Source: Zanthoxylum bungeanum (taxonomy: Eukaryota > Streptophyta > Magnoliopsida > Sapindales > Rutaceae). Taken from it: a stretch of DNA of 64,000 nucleotides. This document shows, in pieces, positions 23,428 to 34,020 of this stretch (positions within the stretch are counted from its first letter, which is position 1; each line of letters opens with the position of its first letter). Below the pieces are notes generated by a model. The model was not told the origin of the DNA. It worked only from the letters and a program-made list of their open reading frames with translations, and searched no databases. The stretch spans positions 1-64,000 of the forward strand of contig SKCR01021400.1 of NCBI GenBank assembly GCA_019454045.1, written 5' to 3'. A program made the position numbers and the translations under genes.

Positions 23428-24845
23428 TGACCGGCGTAAACACACACGTATAACGCAAGCGTACGTTTCGTTCAAGTAGTATAAAAAGTATCGATCCCAC
23501 GAGGACTTAATACCTAAGCTATTAATTTTATGAGGTCAAATGACTACTAGTATCTAACAGGTTGATTGATTGATTTGAAATGGTGACGATTCTAAATTTA
23601 AAAGCAAGTAAATAAAATTGTCAAAAGTAGGTTTTAAGAAAATTCAATATTAAAAACTATCTAGGGTTGTGATTTCTTTTAATATCATTTTAAAGATGAA
23701 GTGGTTATCTTAAAGTTGGGTAATATATTGATTTATTAACCTAGAACACTAAATTATGTAAAAGCCTCTTCCGATGGTCAATTACAAATACCTAGTATAA
23801 TCCAATTGAACCATATGTCTATGTCAACCAAATTACCTAGATTCATTAAGATAAAGTTCCCATTAAGGCTATACCCCCGCCCGACAGGTATATTTTTATC
23901 CTGTAAGGAAATCTATTAAAGGGTTATCTATCCTCAAGGAAGATCGTGGGCTATTGAGTCTAAGGTTTTAAACTTAAATCCCTATGTCTAGTTCATTTTA
24001 AGTTTACCTAGTCAATTTTATTAGTGGCCAGTTAATAAAAAGCATTAAGATTAAGACTCAATAAATAAATCTTTATATTACACAAACTTTAATTAACCTC
24101 TTATAAACTGGTGATATTAAAAGTCATCACAACCCCAGATAACTAATTTAGTTACACACATAACTAGGACTAGTACAAACTTGAAAATAAAAGACAAAAA
24201 GTAAAATGCGGTGTAAGTAAATACTGAAAAGTAAATTAAAATAAAATAAAATGCTAAGGTAAAAGGAATTACTTTTACTACTACTAATTTAGATATCTCC
24301 CATAAAATAATATATAAACTTGTGATAATATTACCAACCGACCAATCTGGCGGTATCATAATTAAGTTAAATTAAGTCCAACCAGCCATTAAGGCGGTAA
24401 TATTTGTCCATAAACCAGCCATAAAGGCGGAACCAAATTAAATTACCAACCGACCAATCTGGCGGTATCCTTGATTAGTCAGGTTTAAACCAGATTTAAA
24501 TTAAATTACCAACCGACTAATATAGCGGTATCCTTTTTAAGTCAAATTTTAAATAGTGAATATATTATTTTTAAGGGAGATTAATCTAAATAGCAATAGT
24601 AAAAGAATTACCTTTCACCCTTGCTGGGGAAGTTACCTCCTCATGGTGAATAGTAAAAACTTTAAAAAGTAAGAAAGTAAATTACTATTATTACAGAACG
24701 TAATTAAAATTATTACAAAACTAAAAACTAAAAATTAAAAGAAACTAGAGAGAGAAACTTCTTCTTTACATCAAAGAGATGAGAGAGAGTGGTGCATCTA
24801 AAACTGAAATCTCGAGCTCAATTTATAGACCCCGTTAGGCTTCCA

Positions 24846-24880
24846 GCGTCGCGACGCCAAGGGCTTTGGCGTCGCGACGC
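24846..24880 (-). promoter_or_regulatory. Hairpin of GTCGCGAC repeats beside the B TATA box
   Basis: Perfect inverted repeat: arms GCGTCGCGACGCCAA and its complement, loop of 5 nt. Each arm contains the palindrome GCGTCGCGACGC. It sits about 15 bp upstream of the TATA box on the minus strand. The right LTR has the same structure near 37612-37646 with one changed base, and a further GTCGCGAC core occurs near 25371. Confidence 0.8.
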
Positions 24881-24889
24881 CAGCTTCTG

Positions 24890-25360
24890 TCGACGTGGCT
24901 TGCTAAGGCTTTGACATGTGGCAATTCGGATAAGAAGATAAGGCGACACGTGGCGAGGTGGCTAAGAGCTCAATTATTATGCTGACGGGCGATGATGTGG
25001 CACTGACATGGCAAGGCGGCTGAGAGCAATTGTCGGCACCGTAGGATTGCGACACATGTCACGCTGTGATTGGCTGATGATGACGTGGCATGTTTACGAC
25101 TCGGTTGACCGGATGACGTGGATGAAACGTGGCATCACACGCGTGGCAGAGTTGACTCATTGACCGGATGATGTGGCGACACGTAGGATGACACGTGCAC
25201 ACTTGGAAATAGTAATTGTCGGCACCGTAGGATGATGACACGTGGCATGGCGCACGTTAGCAGATCGGCTGTGATGGTGACACATGGCACGTCGCATGTT
25301 AGCAAAGTCAAACTTCTCAAATTCTGACCCGTTGACCCGGCGCACGTTAGCAGCTCTGGT
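24890..25360 (-). promoter_or_regulatory. B U3 enhancer-like cluster of ACGTG and TTGAC motifs
   Basis: Seven ACGTG motifs are seen (near 24893, 24948, 25082, 25115, 25128, 25193, 25239), five of them ACGTGGC as in G-box/ABRE sites. Several one-base derivatives (gacatgtggc, gacacatggc) lie among them, plus about four TTGACC/TTGACT W-box cores (near 25104, 25152, 25160, 25332). All lie 60-540 bp upstream of the TATA box in the direction of transcription. The right LTR repeats the cluster at 37665-38080. Binding is inferred from motif resemblance only. Confidence 0.6.
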
Positions 25361-25570
25361 GCACATTAGGCGTCGCGACGCGTCCAAATTACCAAAATGC
25401 CCTTTTTCCCAATTTTCACTGTTTTGGTCCAAATCACCTCCAGAATGTCATGAAACTTTATTTATCTACAAAATAACACAAAACACATCAAAATATTCAC
25501 AAAACTCAAGAAACTATACAAAATATTAGGTTAAATGAGTGGGAAATAGTGATAGATTTACCACTCATCA

Positions 25571-26841
25571 CACCCCTAAACCTAACATTTTGCTAGTCCT
25601 CGAGCAAAACACAAAATAAAATAACATTTTAACTAAGCCACTTTCATAGGGATCACGGTTGCATTTAGCATATGCAACAAGCCTTTAAACCCCTAGGTGT
25701 CCCTAGTGGAAGTTGTAGTCTCGTGAGGGTTTACAGCAATGATACCCACAAACATTTTACAAAAGTAAAAAGGTTGTAAAACTAATGCACACAGAAGCAA
25801 AAAGACAAGCGAAAAGAGAATAAAGATGTTAGTGACTAATCAGCTGAAACTTCTACTTCAAGTTACTAGTTGTTTTGTTTCTTTCTAAATTACTGAATAA
25901 GTAAATTCTCTGATTATATTTGTCATTCTTCATATACACAGCCAACATAATATTAAACAACTCATTTTTTCCCACAACAGTCATAAGTGCAGTTGATAAG
26001 AGAGTAATATTTTTGTCCTAAAGTTTTATTAGAATTCACACCTTTTTGCAACAATGAAATAATTTTTCTCATTTTTGATTTTTTTTCTTGATTTTTCTCT
26101 ATTTTTTTTTATTTATATACAATATCTTCCATCTATGTAGCGAGTGTTGAGTCGGTGGCTCCCAAACCAGTTGGCTTTAGGGCACAGGTGTTAAGATACC
26201 CCTACGGACTTAATTACTCAGACTTCAGATATATATATTTTTGCAGCATCTTTGATCCATGGGCACTAGGTGTTAAAACACCCTTACAGACTTAATAACT
26301 CGGATCTCAGATTTTTTTTTTTACTCCATCACTTTTTTGAGATGCTTCCTCCGATTAAACTAGAGCACTGAATATTACAAACTTTTCAATTTTAGCTCAT
26401 GTCCGTATGTTTCCATGTATGTTGATAATACCTGCCAATTGAGCATATGAAGATCCATTTTAGTCAATTTTATGGAGAATTTACAAATTAAATAATTTAA
26501 AAGGAAATAAGTAAAAATTAACTTGTTTCAAAATAGGTTTGAGATACGTCTCAGGAGTGAAAACTCCTTACTCAGCCATCTCTTACCAAATTCACCTTTT
26601 TAGTCAAAATAAAAACACAAAAACACAAATTTTTTTTGTAATTTTTAAAAATTTTTCAATTTTTTTTTGTATTTTTCGAAAAATTTTGGACTAAAAATAA
26701 AAACAACACACAAACTAAAACCAAGGTATTGATCAACTAATTCCCTCCCCCAAACCTAAATGAGACATTGTCCCCAATGTCTTAAACAGTAAAAGGAGAG
26801 TTAAGAAGGTCGTACCTGGTTAGCTGAAAATCGACAGGAAA
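25571..26841 (-). other. B 3' noncoding region and polypurine tract
   Basis: The purine tract GGTTTAGGGGTG (minus) abuts the LTR at about 25571-25582. A block at 25625-25750 with a TTGCAT...ATGCAA dyad matches A at 3462-3560, and cattgtccccaatgt near 26763 matches A near 4397. The rest is low-complexity T-rich sequence (26040-26115, 26300-26330, 26630-26690). No gene seen. Confidence 0.7.
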
Positions 26842-27496
26842 TTAAAGGTTAAGATCCAGATTAGCACGACGCCTATTACCACGATCGTCCTCGGACCAAT
26901 TTATCTTTGAAAGGATAGGGTCAACTAGTGGTTCATAGGCTATGAGTTGGTCTATTAGATCCGAAGCAGTTCTGGCAGTAAAAATGAGTTCTTTTAAAGG
27001 TTTTGACACGAACCAATTTCTCCGAGCATCATCAAGAAACACACAAAGAAAATCATAAAATCCATCAACGTTGAGCAGTCCAATTGGTTTCTGGTGTATG
27101 TTCAGGTTCGCCCAAGATAGCACAATAAAAATTTCCTCCAATGTACCCAAGCCACATGGCAAAGCAATAAAAGCATCAGCACGGTTAATCATTTCTACCA
27201 ATCGTTCAGACATACCTAGCACGATTATTTCCTCTCCGTTTGATGGTTCAATAAGATTTGCCTCTGCCAAGGGTTTTGGAATGATTCCCAAAACGTGACT
27301 GCCTTCTTCCTGTACCGCCTTTGAAACGATCCCCATAAGTCCAAGATTTCCTCCGCCATATATTAAGTGCATATTCTTGCAGCTAAGACTCTCGACCCAA
27401 TTCATGTGCTGCTTCTACGTATTGTGGTTTAGTTCCAGCACTACTACCGCAAAACACAAAGATGTTTTCAACTCGTCTTCTTGAAGTGGCTTCCAT
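26842..27496 (-). pseudogene. LOG-like: LOG-like cytokinin riboside 5'-monophosphate phosphoribohydrolase, captured in B
   Basis: LOG enzymes release active cytokinin bases from cytokinin riboside monophosphates in plant cytosol and nucleus. The reading begins with ATG at 27496 (MEATSRRRVENIFVFCGSSA), has a net +1 shift near 27395, then runs open for 187 codons to 26842. Family landmarks in order: VFCGSSAGTKPQY, LIYGGGNLGLMG, GSHVLGIIPKPL, ADAFIALPCGLGTLEE, KPIGLLNVDGFYD, and a natural-looking C-terminus ending NLDLNL. The total of about 218 codons equals a normal LOG. Plant LOG genes have several introns and this copy has none, so capture through RNA is likely. Changes: the PGGxGTxxE signature reads PCGLGTLEE, and the usual Arg-Lys of the preceding helix reads Arg-Leu. 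It lies in sense with B, after integrase. As it stands the frame break would prevent a full protein; an internal ATG at 27405 could give an N-truncated one. Confidence 0.88.
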
Positions 27497-27739
27497 GTTT
27501 TACTCTGGATGTCTTCAAAAGTGCAATGATGAGTTGAATTTATAACACCTGAAAAAGGTGAGTAAAATAATAGCACTAGTACCTGCCAAATGACAATTAT
27601 TAGTTGAACAAATCGTGATAGTCAAAAAGGTATGGATCCTGTCGGAGAAAATAAAAGAAAACAACAAAACAAATTACAATTATTAGGAAAAGACAAAGAG
27701 ATATAATATTTACAAGAAAAGTAGCGGCTTGATCGACGT

Positions 27740-28288
27740 TTATGCGTCAGGGACAAGCTTCCCATCCAATTTTCTTATAAATTGGCAAACAAGGTCTTTT
27801 TGAGTCAGATTCCCGAGACTTAACAATTGTCTTTCTTTTTGAAATTGTGTATGTAATTTGCGAAAGGCTATTTGAACATATCCACTGGGATGCGTCTCAA
27901 GAGTCGAAGATATATCATCTAAAGACTTCTTACTCAAGCCATCCCTAATGAATTTAATTTTGTCTTCGCGATTATGAGACAACATTCCTAAAGAACGGCA
28001 ACGAGTATTGCAATTCCAACTTGCACATTTATAACAAACACCCATTTTCTTAGCTCTACGTTTCTTTGCATAGGTGCTTCTTCCAAAACCATGCAGATTT
28101 TTAATAAAAGAGTCAGAAGACTCACCTGCCAATCGGACTCATGCTTCAATTACCCAACGAATGTCATTAGGAACACCGTGAATTGTCAGTAACCTCATCC
28201 GTCCCAAGCGAGCTTTGTAGACTTTCATCAGAGATTTTTGAGGGAGAGAAGGAAATTACTTGTGAAGATTTGCGAGAGCTTCTTCCAT
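27740..28288 (-). pseudogene. Unrecognised Cys-rich ORF, B cargo
   Basis: ATG at 28288 opens a 183-codon frame interrupted by TAA at codon 11 and TGA at codon 50 (28139-28141), otherwise open to 27740. From about residue 53 the protein is Gly/Ser, then basic (AKKRRAKKMG), then a C-x2-C-x4-C-x3-C cluster (CYKCASWNCNTRC, about residues 85-97), then a Lys/Leu-rich helical C-terminus (EDKIKFIRDGLSKKSLDDI). The cluster could bind zinc and the basic run could be nuclear or RNA-binding; both are inference. I do not recognise the family. It lies between integrase and the LOG-like gene, same strand, about 240 bp upstream of LOG, and has no counterpart in element A. Confidence 0.55.
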
Positions 28289-28426
28289 ATTGAAATGTCT
28301 TAATCTGTAAAAACTAAACACACAAAATTAAATCACACCAAATCACAATATATACAAAAATTGCATGGGTTGCCTCCCTGCTAGCGCTAAGTTTTAAGTC
28401 GTCGGCTAGACGTGACTTCCTGAACG

Positions 28427-29530
28427 TTATGCTGGATCTGAAAGTGTGACACTTTCTTTTTGCCGCTCAAATGATTCTCCCCAGTAGTGCTTGACACGCT
28501 GACTATTAACTTTGAATGTGTTGTTGGTGTTAGGATCCAGTAACTCAATAGCTCCATAAGGTAAAACCTGAGTGATCACAAATGGACCTGACCACCTAGA
28601 TTTCAACTTTCCAGGGAAAAGTTTCAATCTCGAGTTGTACAACAACACATGCTGCCTTGGTTCTAACTGTCTATGAATTATTTTTCGGTCATGCTATTTT
28701 TTGGTCTTTTCCTTGTACAATTTGGCATTCTCATAAGCCTGTAGGCGAAATTCCTCCAATTCGTTGAGTTGGTGAAGTCTTTTCTCTCCTGCAGCTTGTG
28801 AATCAAAATTCAACTTCTTCAGTGACCAGTACGCCTTGTGTTCAAGCTCAACTGGTAGATGGCACGCTTTCCTAAACACCAATCGATATGGGGACATACC
28901 AATGGGTGTCTTGTAAGCTATCCGGTAGGCCCATAATGCATCATCTGGTTTTGTTGACCAGTTCTTCCTTGTTGATCCAATGGTTTATTTCTAGGATTCT
29001 TTTGATTTCCATGTTTGAAACCTCAACCTGTCCATTTGACTGTGGATGGTAAGATGTGTCAACCTTGTGAGTAACTCCATATTTGGATAGGAGTGCATCA
29101 AAGTATTTGTTGCAGAAATGAGAGTCACCATCACTGATGATTGCACGAGGTGTTCCGAACCGAGTGAAAATATTCTTTTTCAGGAATTTGATCACGACTT
29201 TTGAATCATTGGATGGCAGTGCAATTGCTTCGACCCATTTGGAGACGTAATCTATAGCAACCAAGATGTACAAGTTTCTGAATGATGGAACAAAGGGTCC
29301 ATGAAATCAATACCATATACATCGAATATTTCCACTTCTAGAATGTTTTGCAATGGTCCTTCGTTTCTCTTCTGGAAATATTTCCCATTCTCTGACACCT
29401 GTCACATTAAAAAGCAAAAAGATAAGCATATTTAAAAATAGTGGGCCAGATCAAACCTGATTGTAGGACTTTGGCTGCAGTTTTATTTCTACTGAAGTGT
29501 CCGCCATATGGTGATGAATGACAGTGCTGC
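28427..29530 (-). pseudogene. B integrase
   Basis: Minus strand: zinc-binding region HCHSSPYGGHFSRNK with following CDRC (about 29540-29400), then the catalytic core with Asp in AIDYVSKW, Asp in ISDGDSHF and Glu in NGQVEVSN (29273-28941), then [20 protein letters not shown] and a C-terminal beta domain KLFPGKLKSRWSGPFVI (28694-28427), the GPY/F-type tail. Stops and frame changes lie at about 29280, 28930 and 28690. It would insert element cDNA into the genome. The C-terminus ends just before the ggttgcctccctgctagc block that precedes the cargo. Confidence 0.85.
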
Positions 29531-31113
29531 AAAACACTGTTGATTTCCTCCTGTGGAACACACCGTCTCAATAATTGATCAGCACATCGTTTGAACAGGT
29601 ACGGTTCATCCCAGACATAGTGCTTGACTTCTTTGAAGAACTTCTTCCGTTGCTAAGTTGTCCATTCCAACGGCCATTTTCCTGACACAATGTAGTTGAC
29701 ATAGTCAGCATACCAATGGACTTCCTGTTGTTTCATGGCAAACAGCTGTTCATCTGGAAAAGTTTCTTTGATTGACAGATCTTTGTCAGTTGTTTCCATT
29801 CTCGAGCCTCGATAGATGATCTGCTACCTGATTCTCTGTCCATTTCCTGTCTCTGATCTCCACGTCGAATTCTTGCAGAAGAAGTATCCAACGGATCAAT
29901 CTGGGTTGATTGCTGAATGATCTGTGTAGACCACCACTTTGGGACCTAGCAGATAGGAACGAAATTTGTCAAAATCATACACAACTGCGAGCAACTCCTT
30001 TTCGGTGGTTATGTAGTTGAGTTGAGCTTCATTCAGAGTTCTGCTAGAATAATAAATGGTGTGGAAAATCTTTGCTTACGTTGTCCCAAAACTGCACCTA
30101 CAGCAAAATCACAGTATCGCACATCACTTCAAATGGAAGGGTCCAATCTGGTGCTACAATGATGGGGGCAGAGACCAGCTTCTGTTTAAGATCTCAAAAG
30201 CTTCCTGGCATTCTTTGGTGAAGTTGAAGGACACATCTTTCTCCAGAAGATTGCACAGAGGTTTTGCAATTTTGGAAAAGTCTTTGATAAATCTCCTGTA
30301 AAAACCTGCATGTCCAAGAAAACTTCGAATACCTTTTACTGATGTTGGTGGAGGTAGTGTTTTTCAATTGTCTCTATTTTTTGCTTTGTCTACCTCAATC
30401 CCCTATTGTGAAATCCGGTGTCCAAGAACAATGCCTTCCTGCACCATGAAGTGTGCATTTCTCCCAGTTGAGTACCAGGTTTGTATCTTCGTACCTTTGT
30501 AACACATGTTCCAAATTTTGCAAACAATGGTCAAAAGAATCTCCAAACACAGAAAAGTCATCCATAAAAACCTCCATACTCTACTCCAGCATGTTTGAGA
30601 ATATGGCCATTATGCAACGCTGGAATGTGGCAGGGGCATTACATAATCCAAATGGCATCCTGCGGAAAGCAAAAGTACCATAGGGACATGTAAATGTGGT
30701 TTTCTCCTGATCTTCTGGGGCGATAGCAATCTGATTGTACCCTGAATATCCGTCCAGAAATCAATAGAACTCATGTCTTGCCATTCTGTATAACATCTGG
30801 TCAATGAATGGTAGCGGAAAATGGTCTTTTCTCGTGGCTTTGTTCAGTTTCCTATAGTCCATGATAACTCTCCATCCAGTCACTATTCTTGTTGGGATTA
30901 GCTCATTCTTTTCATTGGTAATCACAGTAATTCCTCCTTTCTTTGGTACACACTGCATATGACTCACCCAACTGCTGTCTGAGATGGGGTAAATGATGCC
31001 AGCATCTAACCATTGATGATTTCTTTCTTTACGACTTCCTTCTTGATTGGATTGAGTCTCCGTTGATGTTCCACTGTGGGTTTGTACTCATCGTTCATCA
31101 GGATTTTGTGCAT
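29531..31113 (-). pseudogene. B reverse transcriptase and RNase H
   Basis: Reading on the minus strand: CVPKKGGITVITNEKNELIP and TGWRVIMDYRKLNKATRKDHFP (RT fingers/palm, about 30960-30830), LDGYSGYNQIAIAPEDQEKT, YGTFAFRRMPFGLCNAPATF (about 30770-30620), and the catalytic VFMDDFSVFG near 30560. RNase H-like sequence follows to about 29800, ending with VADHLSRLE. Several in-frame stops (after HEFY and after SNMLE, among others). Gypsy-type RT by the FMDD box and domain order. Confidence 0.85.
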
Positions 31114-31605
31114 CTAAAATGATGGACTAATGCCTCGAATGTCTGCTATAGTCCAGCCAATGGTTTTCTTGTGCTCTCGTAACACTCTCAGTAAGTTTTC
31201 TTTCTGCTCCAATGTTAGTGAAGAAGAAATAATAACAGGTAATTCAGAAGAGTTTCCAAGAAATGCATACCTGAGATGACTCGGAAGTAACTTCAGCTCC
31301 AACTGTGGTGGTTCTTCAATTGAGGGCTTGATTCGATCTTTCCTTGGCAGTTCCAAGCTTTCAACTGGTGGTGTTTCTTTGAATTGGAATGATTTGTCAA
31401 GGTAGTTGATACATTCCAGGATTTCAGCATCTAGCTCGTTGTCAGTCATGTTGGTGATGCAAGCTTCAAGTGTATATGTGGGATTTGGCTCAGTATTTTG
31501 AACGATATTATCAACAACATCAACTCTGAAGCATTCTTCTTCCTTTTCATTGCTCGGGAATTTCATGGCTTTGAAAACATTAAAGGTCACGTCTTGGTCC
31601 TGCAC
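31114..31605 (-). pseudogene. B pol linker between protease and RT
   Basis: 163 open codons (VQDQDVTFNVFKAMKFP...TIGWTIADIRGISPSF), acidic, ending with the TIADIKGISP-type motif that precedes RT in Athila-like pol. S splits it from the protease: KV before and VQDQDV after the insertion come from the same codons in the CTTTC duplication. A stop separates it from RT. Confidence 0.75.
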
Positions 31606-31609
31606 TTTC

Positions 31610-34015
31610 TGTTGGGGTTGGTGCTCAGAGCGTCAATTCCCGGTTGTATTTCGTTGAATACTTCTGTAAAACATTATTATTATGAATAATATATGCAGTT
31701 TCTATAATATAATCTATATTTCTATATGGTAAGACGTAATGACCCTATAATGATTAGTCATGATACAGTTGCAAAAGCGTCACAACGGACATTGAGAAAT
31801 ATCATGATGTTGTCATTCTCAGACAGTTCCTGGTCAAGGTTTACACTACTTGGTCAGTATAGTAAACCCGTTGAGACCGGTACAGTCGTATACTGGAATA
31901 TATGATTCCAATGGTTTCTCAATGAACCATTAGTCTTGGAGACTAGTATAGACGTGTAGGTGTTTATAAGGCGGATAAACACTGAACGACTCACCGAAGA
32001 TTCTTAATGGATGGTACACCAGCGTCAATAAGAATCTTCTTGGTTGAGTAGCACTTGTGATTCTTAGACTTGAGATGCCATTGTGGGCACATGAGACATC
32101 TTCTACACTTAGACGGCAGTCACGTCACCGATCTATTTAGATCAGACCTCCGCCTGTTCGTTGGGTGTAGACAGATCCTCAGGGTGTCCTATGTGTATCA
32201 AGCTAGGATCCGTCAGTTCTGTGTATCAGAGCATAGGTAGTCCATATGATTAGCAATCAGATAAAACCATGGGCCCGTGGTACAGTTTAGAAGCTAGTTC
32301 TAAACATTCTTTTTGAGATTGCTAATGGAATAGTCGACTGGATAATCCCGATAGAGATTTGACGTTTACATCTATATCTCTGGGATTTATCCGGATAGCT
32401 GTGACGGAGGAATTATACATTTGTCATGACCTCGACCTGTATGGTTCAACGAAATTATCTGTGATCGTCATAATCTACGGGTGGATAGATTATGGACACG
32501 AAATTAGATTTCGTGACGGATATACCTGAATCTAGAGAGTCTCAATAATGAAACATACTCGTAGAGCACTAGAGCAACATTAATAAATAATATTGATTAT
32601 TTATAAAGTCGTTTAAAGGTTAAACGCAATATACGTGCTAAAGAGACTAGATATTCATTTGCTTAATTTTTGTGTATTTACATTTAATACTTGATTAATT
32701 TAAATACACATTAATTAATAGTCAAAATGAGTTATTTGACTTATATCCTAAATGAATATATGTTTTTAATATTTAATGTAAATATTATACATATATTTAA
32801 TATATTTGTATTTGATTAATTAATTAATTATTAATTGTTAAATGATAAATTAATTAAAATATAAATATCTTATGTTAGGATATTAAAGTAATGATGATAT
32901 TAGTTGCTTTTGTTGACTTAAATAAATATCTAATAAAGTTGTATTAAGATATTTATGCAAGTTGATAACATAAGCTTGAAATGAAAATGAAATTACAAAA
33001 CTTGTCTTTGAATTTGTGAAATTCGGCCAAGGCACATTTGGTGCAAGTATATATTGATTTTCATTTCACTTTACACTTAACCTAATACACTTTAAAGAAA
33101 GAGAAAACTCCATTGAAGAAACTAAGGAAAGCTTGAGAAAAGAAAGATAAATCAAAGAAAGCTTGGAATTTTAGTAAGTTTTCAAACTTGCTATTAGAGA
33201 GGAAATTGTTCCTTAGGTTCTAGGCTTCAACATGTGATGTTCTTAGATTATTTCTTTCTTTATTTCTTTGTGTTTTTGTTGATGGAATTTTGATAGAAGT
33301 GTTGAGCATGTATGGTGAAGGAAGGTTGTGACTATTGTAGTTGTAAACTTTCTTTTAAGGTTTTGGAAACCATGCTGCTAATCTAGAGTTATTGACCCAC
33401 TCTTAAATGACCTAGATTTGATCTTGAGTTGTTTCATTGTGTTGAGACTTGGATTGGATGGAAGAATGATGATTAAAGTAATTGATTTAAACTATTTGGT
33501 CTAATTTGTCCAATTTGAGGAAATTGAAAAATTAGGGTTCATGACCAATTCCAAATTTGGGGGTTTTCATATATGTTGTGTATTTGGATGTGTATATGAT
33601 GCATATAAAGTTTCATGTTGATTGGATTACATCTTGATGTGTTTTGAAGCATGAAATGACAAAGTGCACAAATGGCACCTTTAGGGAGCATTCGGCCAAA
33701 GTGATGAAATTGGGGATTTGGTTGCTTTTGGTGTTTTGATGTTTTGAACATGCTAAGTTCATCTTAGAAATGATTTAGAATCATTCAAAATTGATTAGAT
33801 CAATTTCGGACTAAAATGGACAAAATACCAAAGTAAGGGTAATTTGGTAAATTCACTTAAATATGTTTTATTGAATTTATTTTCATAATTGATTATTGGA
33901 ATATTAAATAAATATGTTTATTTAATTAATCCGAGAAAAAATTTTGAAATCTGAAAATCGGATTTTCACCGCTTCCGCTGCGTTATACCAGATTCACCCC
34001 CTAAAAACCCATACA
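31610..34015 (+). mobile_element. S: solo LTR of the E copia family inside B pol
   Basis: TGTTGGGGTTGGTGC...AACCCATACA, 2406 bp, flanked by CTTTC on both sides (31605-31609 and 34016-34020). No interior, primer site or purine tract. Collinear with E's LTR along its length, for example the cgcctgttcgttgggtgtag segment near 32150 against 39680 on the other strand. A solo LTR arises by recombination between the two LTRs of a full element. The ORF at 33539-33751 is not a gene. Confidence 0.9.
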
Positions 34016-34020
34016 CTTTC

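Larger units (their letters stand above)
23428..25570 (-). repeat. B 3' LTR (left copy)
   Basis: 2143 bp, nearly identical to 36190-38333. TATA box TATAAAT (minus) at 24819-24831. Three to four copies of an accaaccgaccaat.tggcgg unit plus accagcca.aaggcgg variants lie at 24330-24535 in the R/U5 side. U3 (24840-25570) is GC-richer with ACGTG motifs and a hairpin. Confidence 0.95.

Noticed and set aside
26842..28288. Reading LOG and the Cys-rich ORF as one gene or as an env-like protein
   Set aside because: Separate frames about 240 bp apart with a natural LOG start between them; no signal peptide or membrane segments in either.
31610..34015. S as a complete small element
   Set aside because: No second LTR, primer site, purine tract or ORF inside; collinear with E's single LTR.
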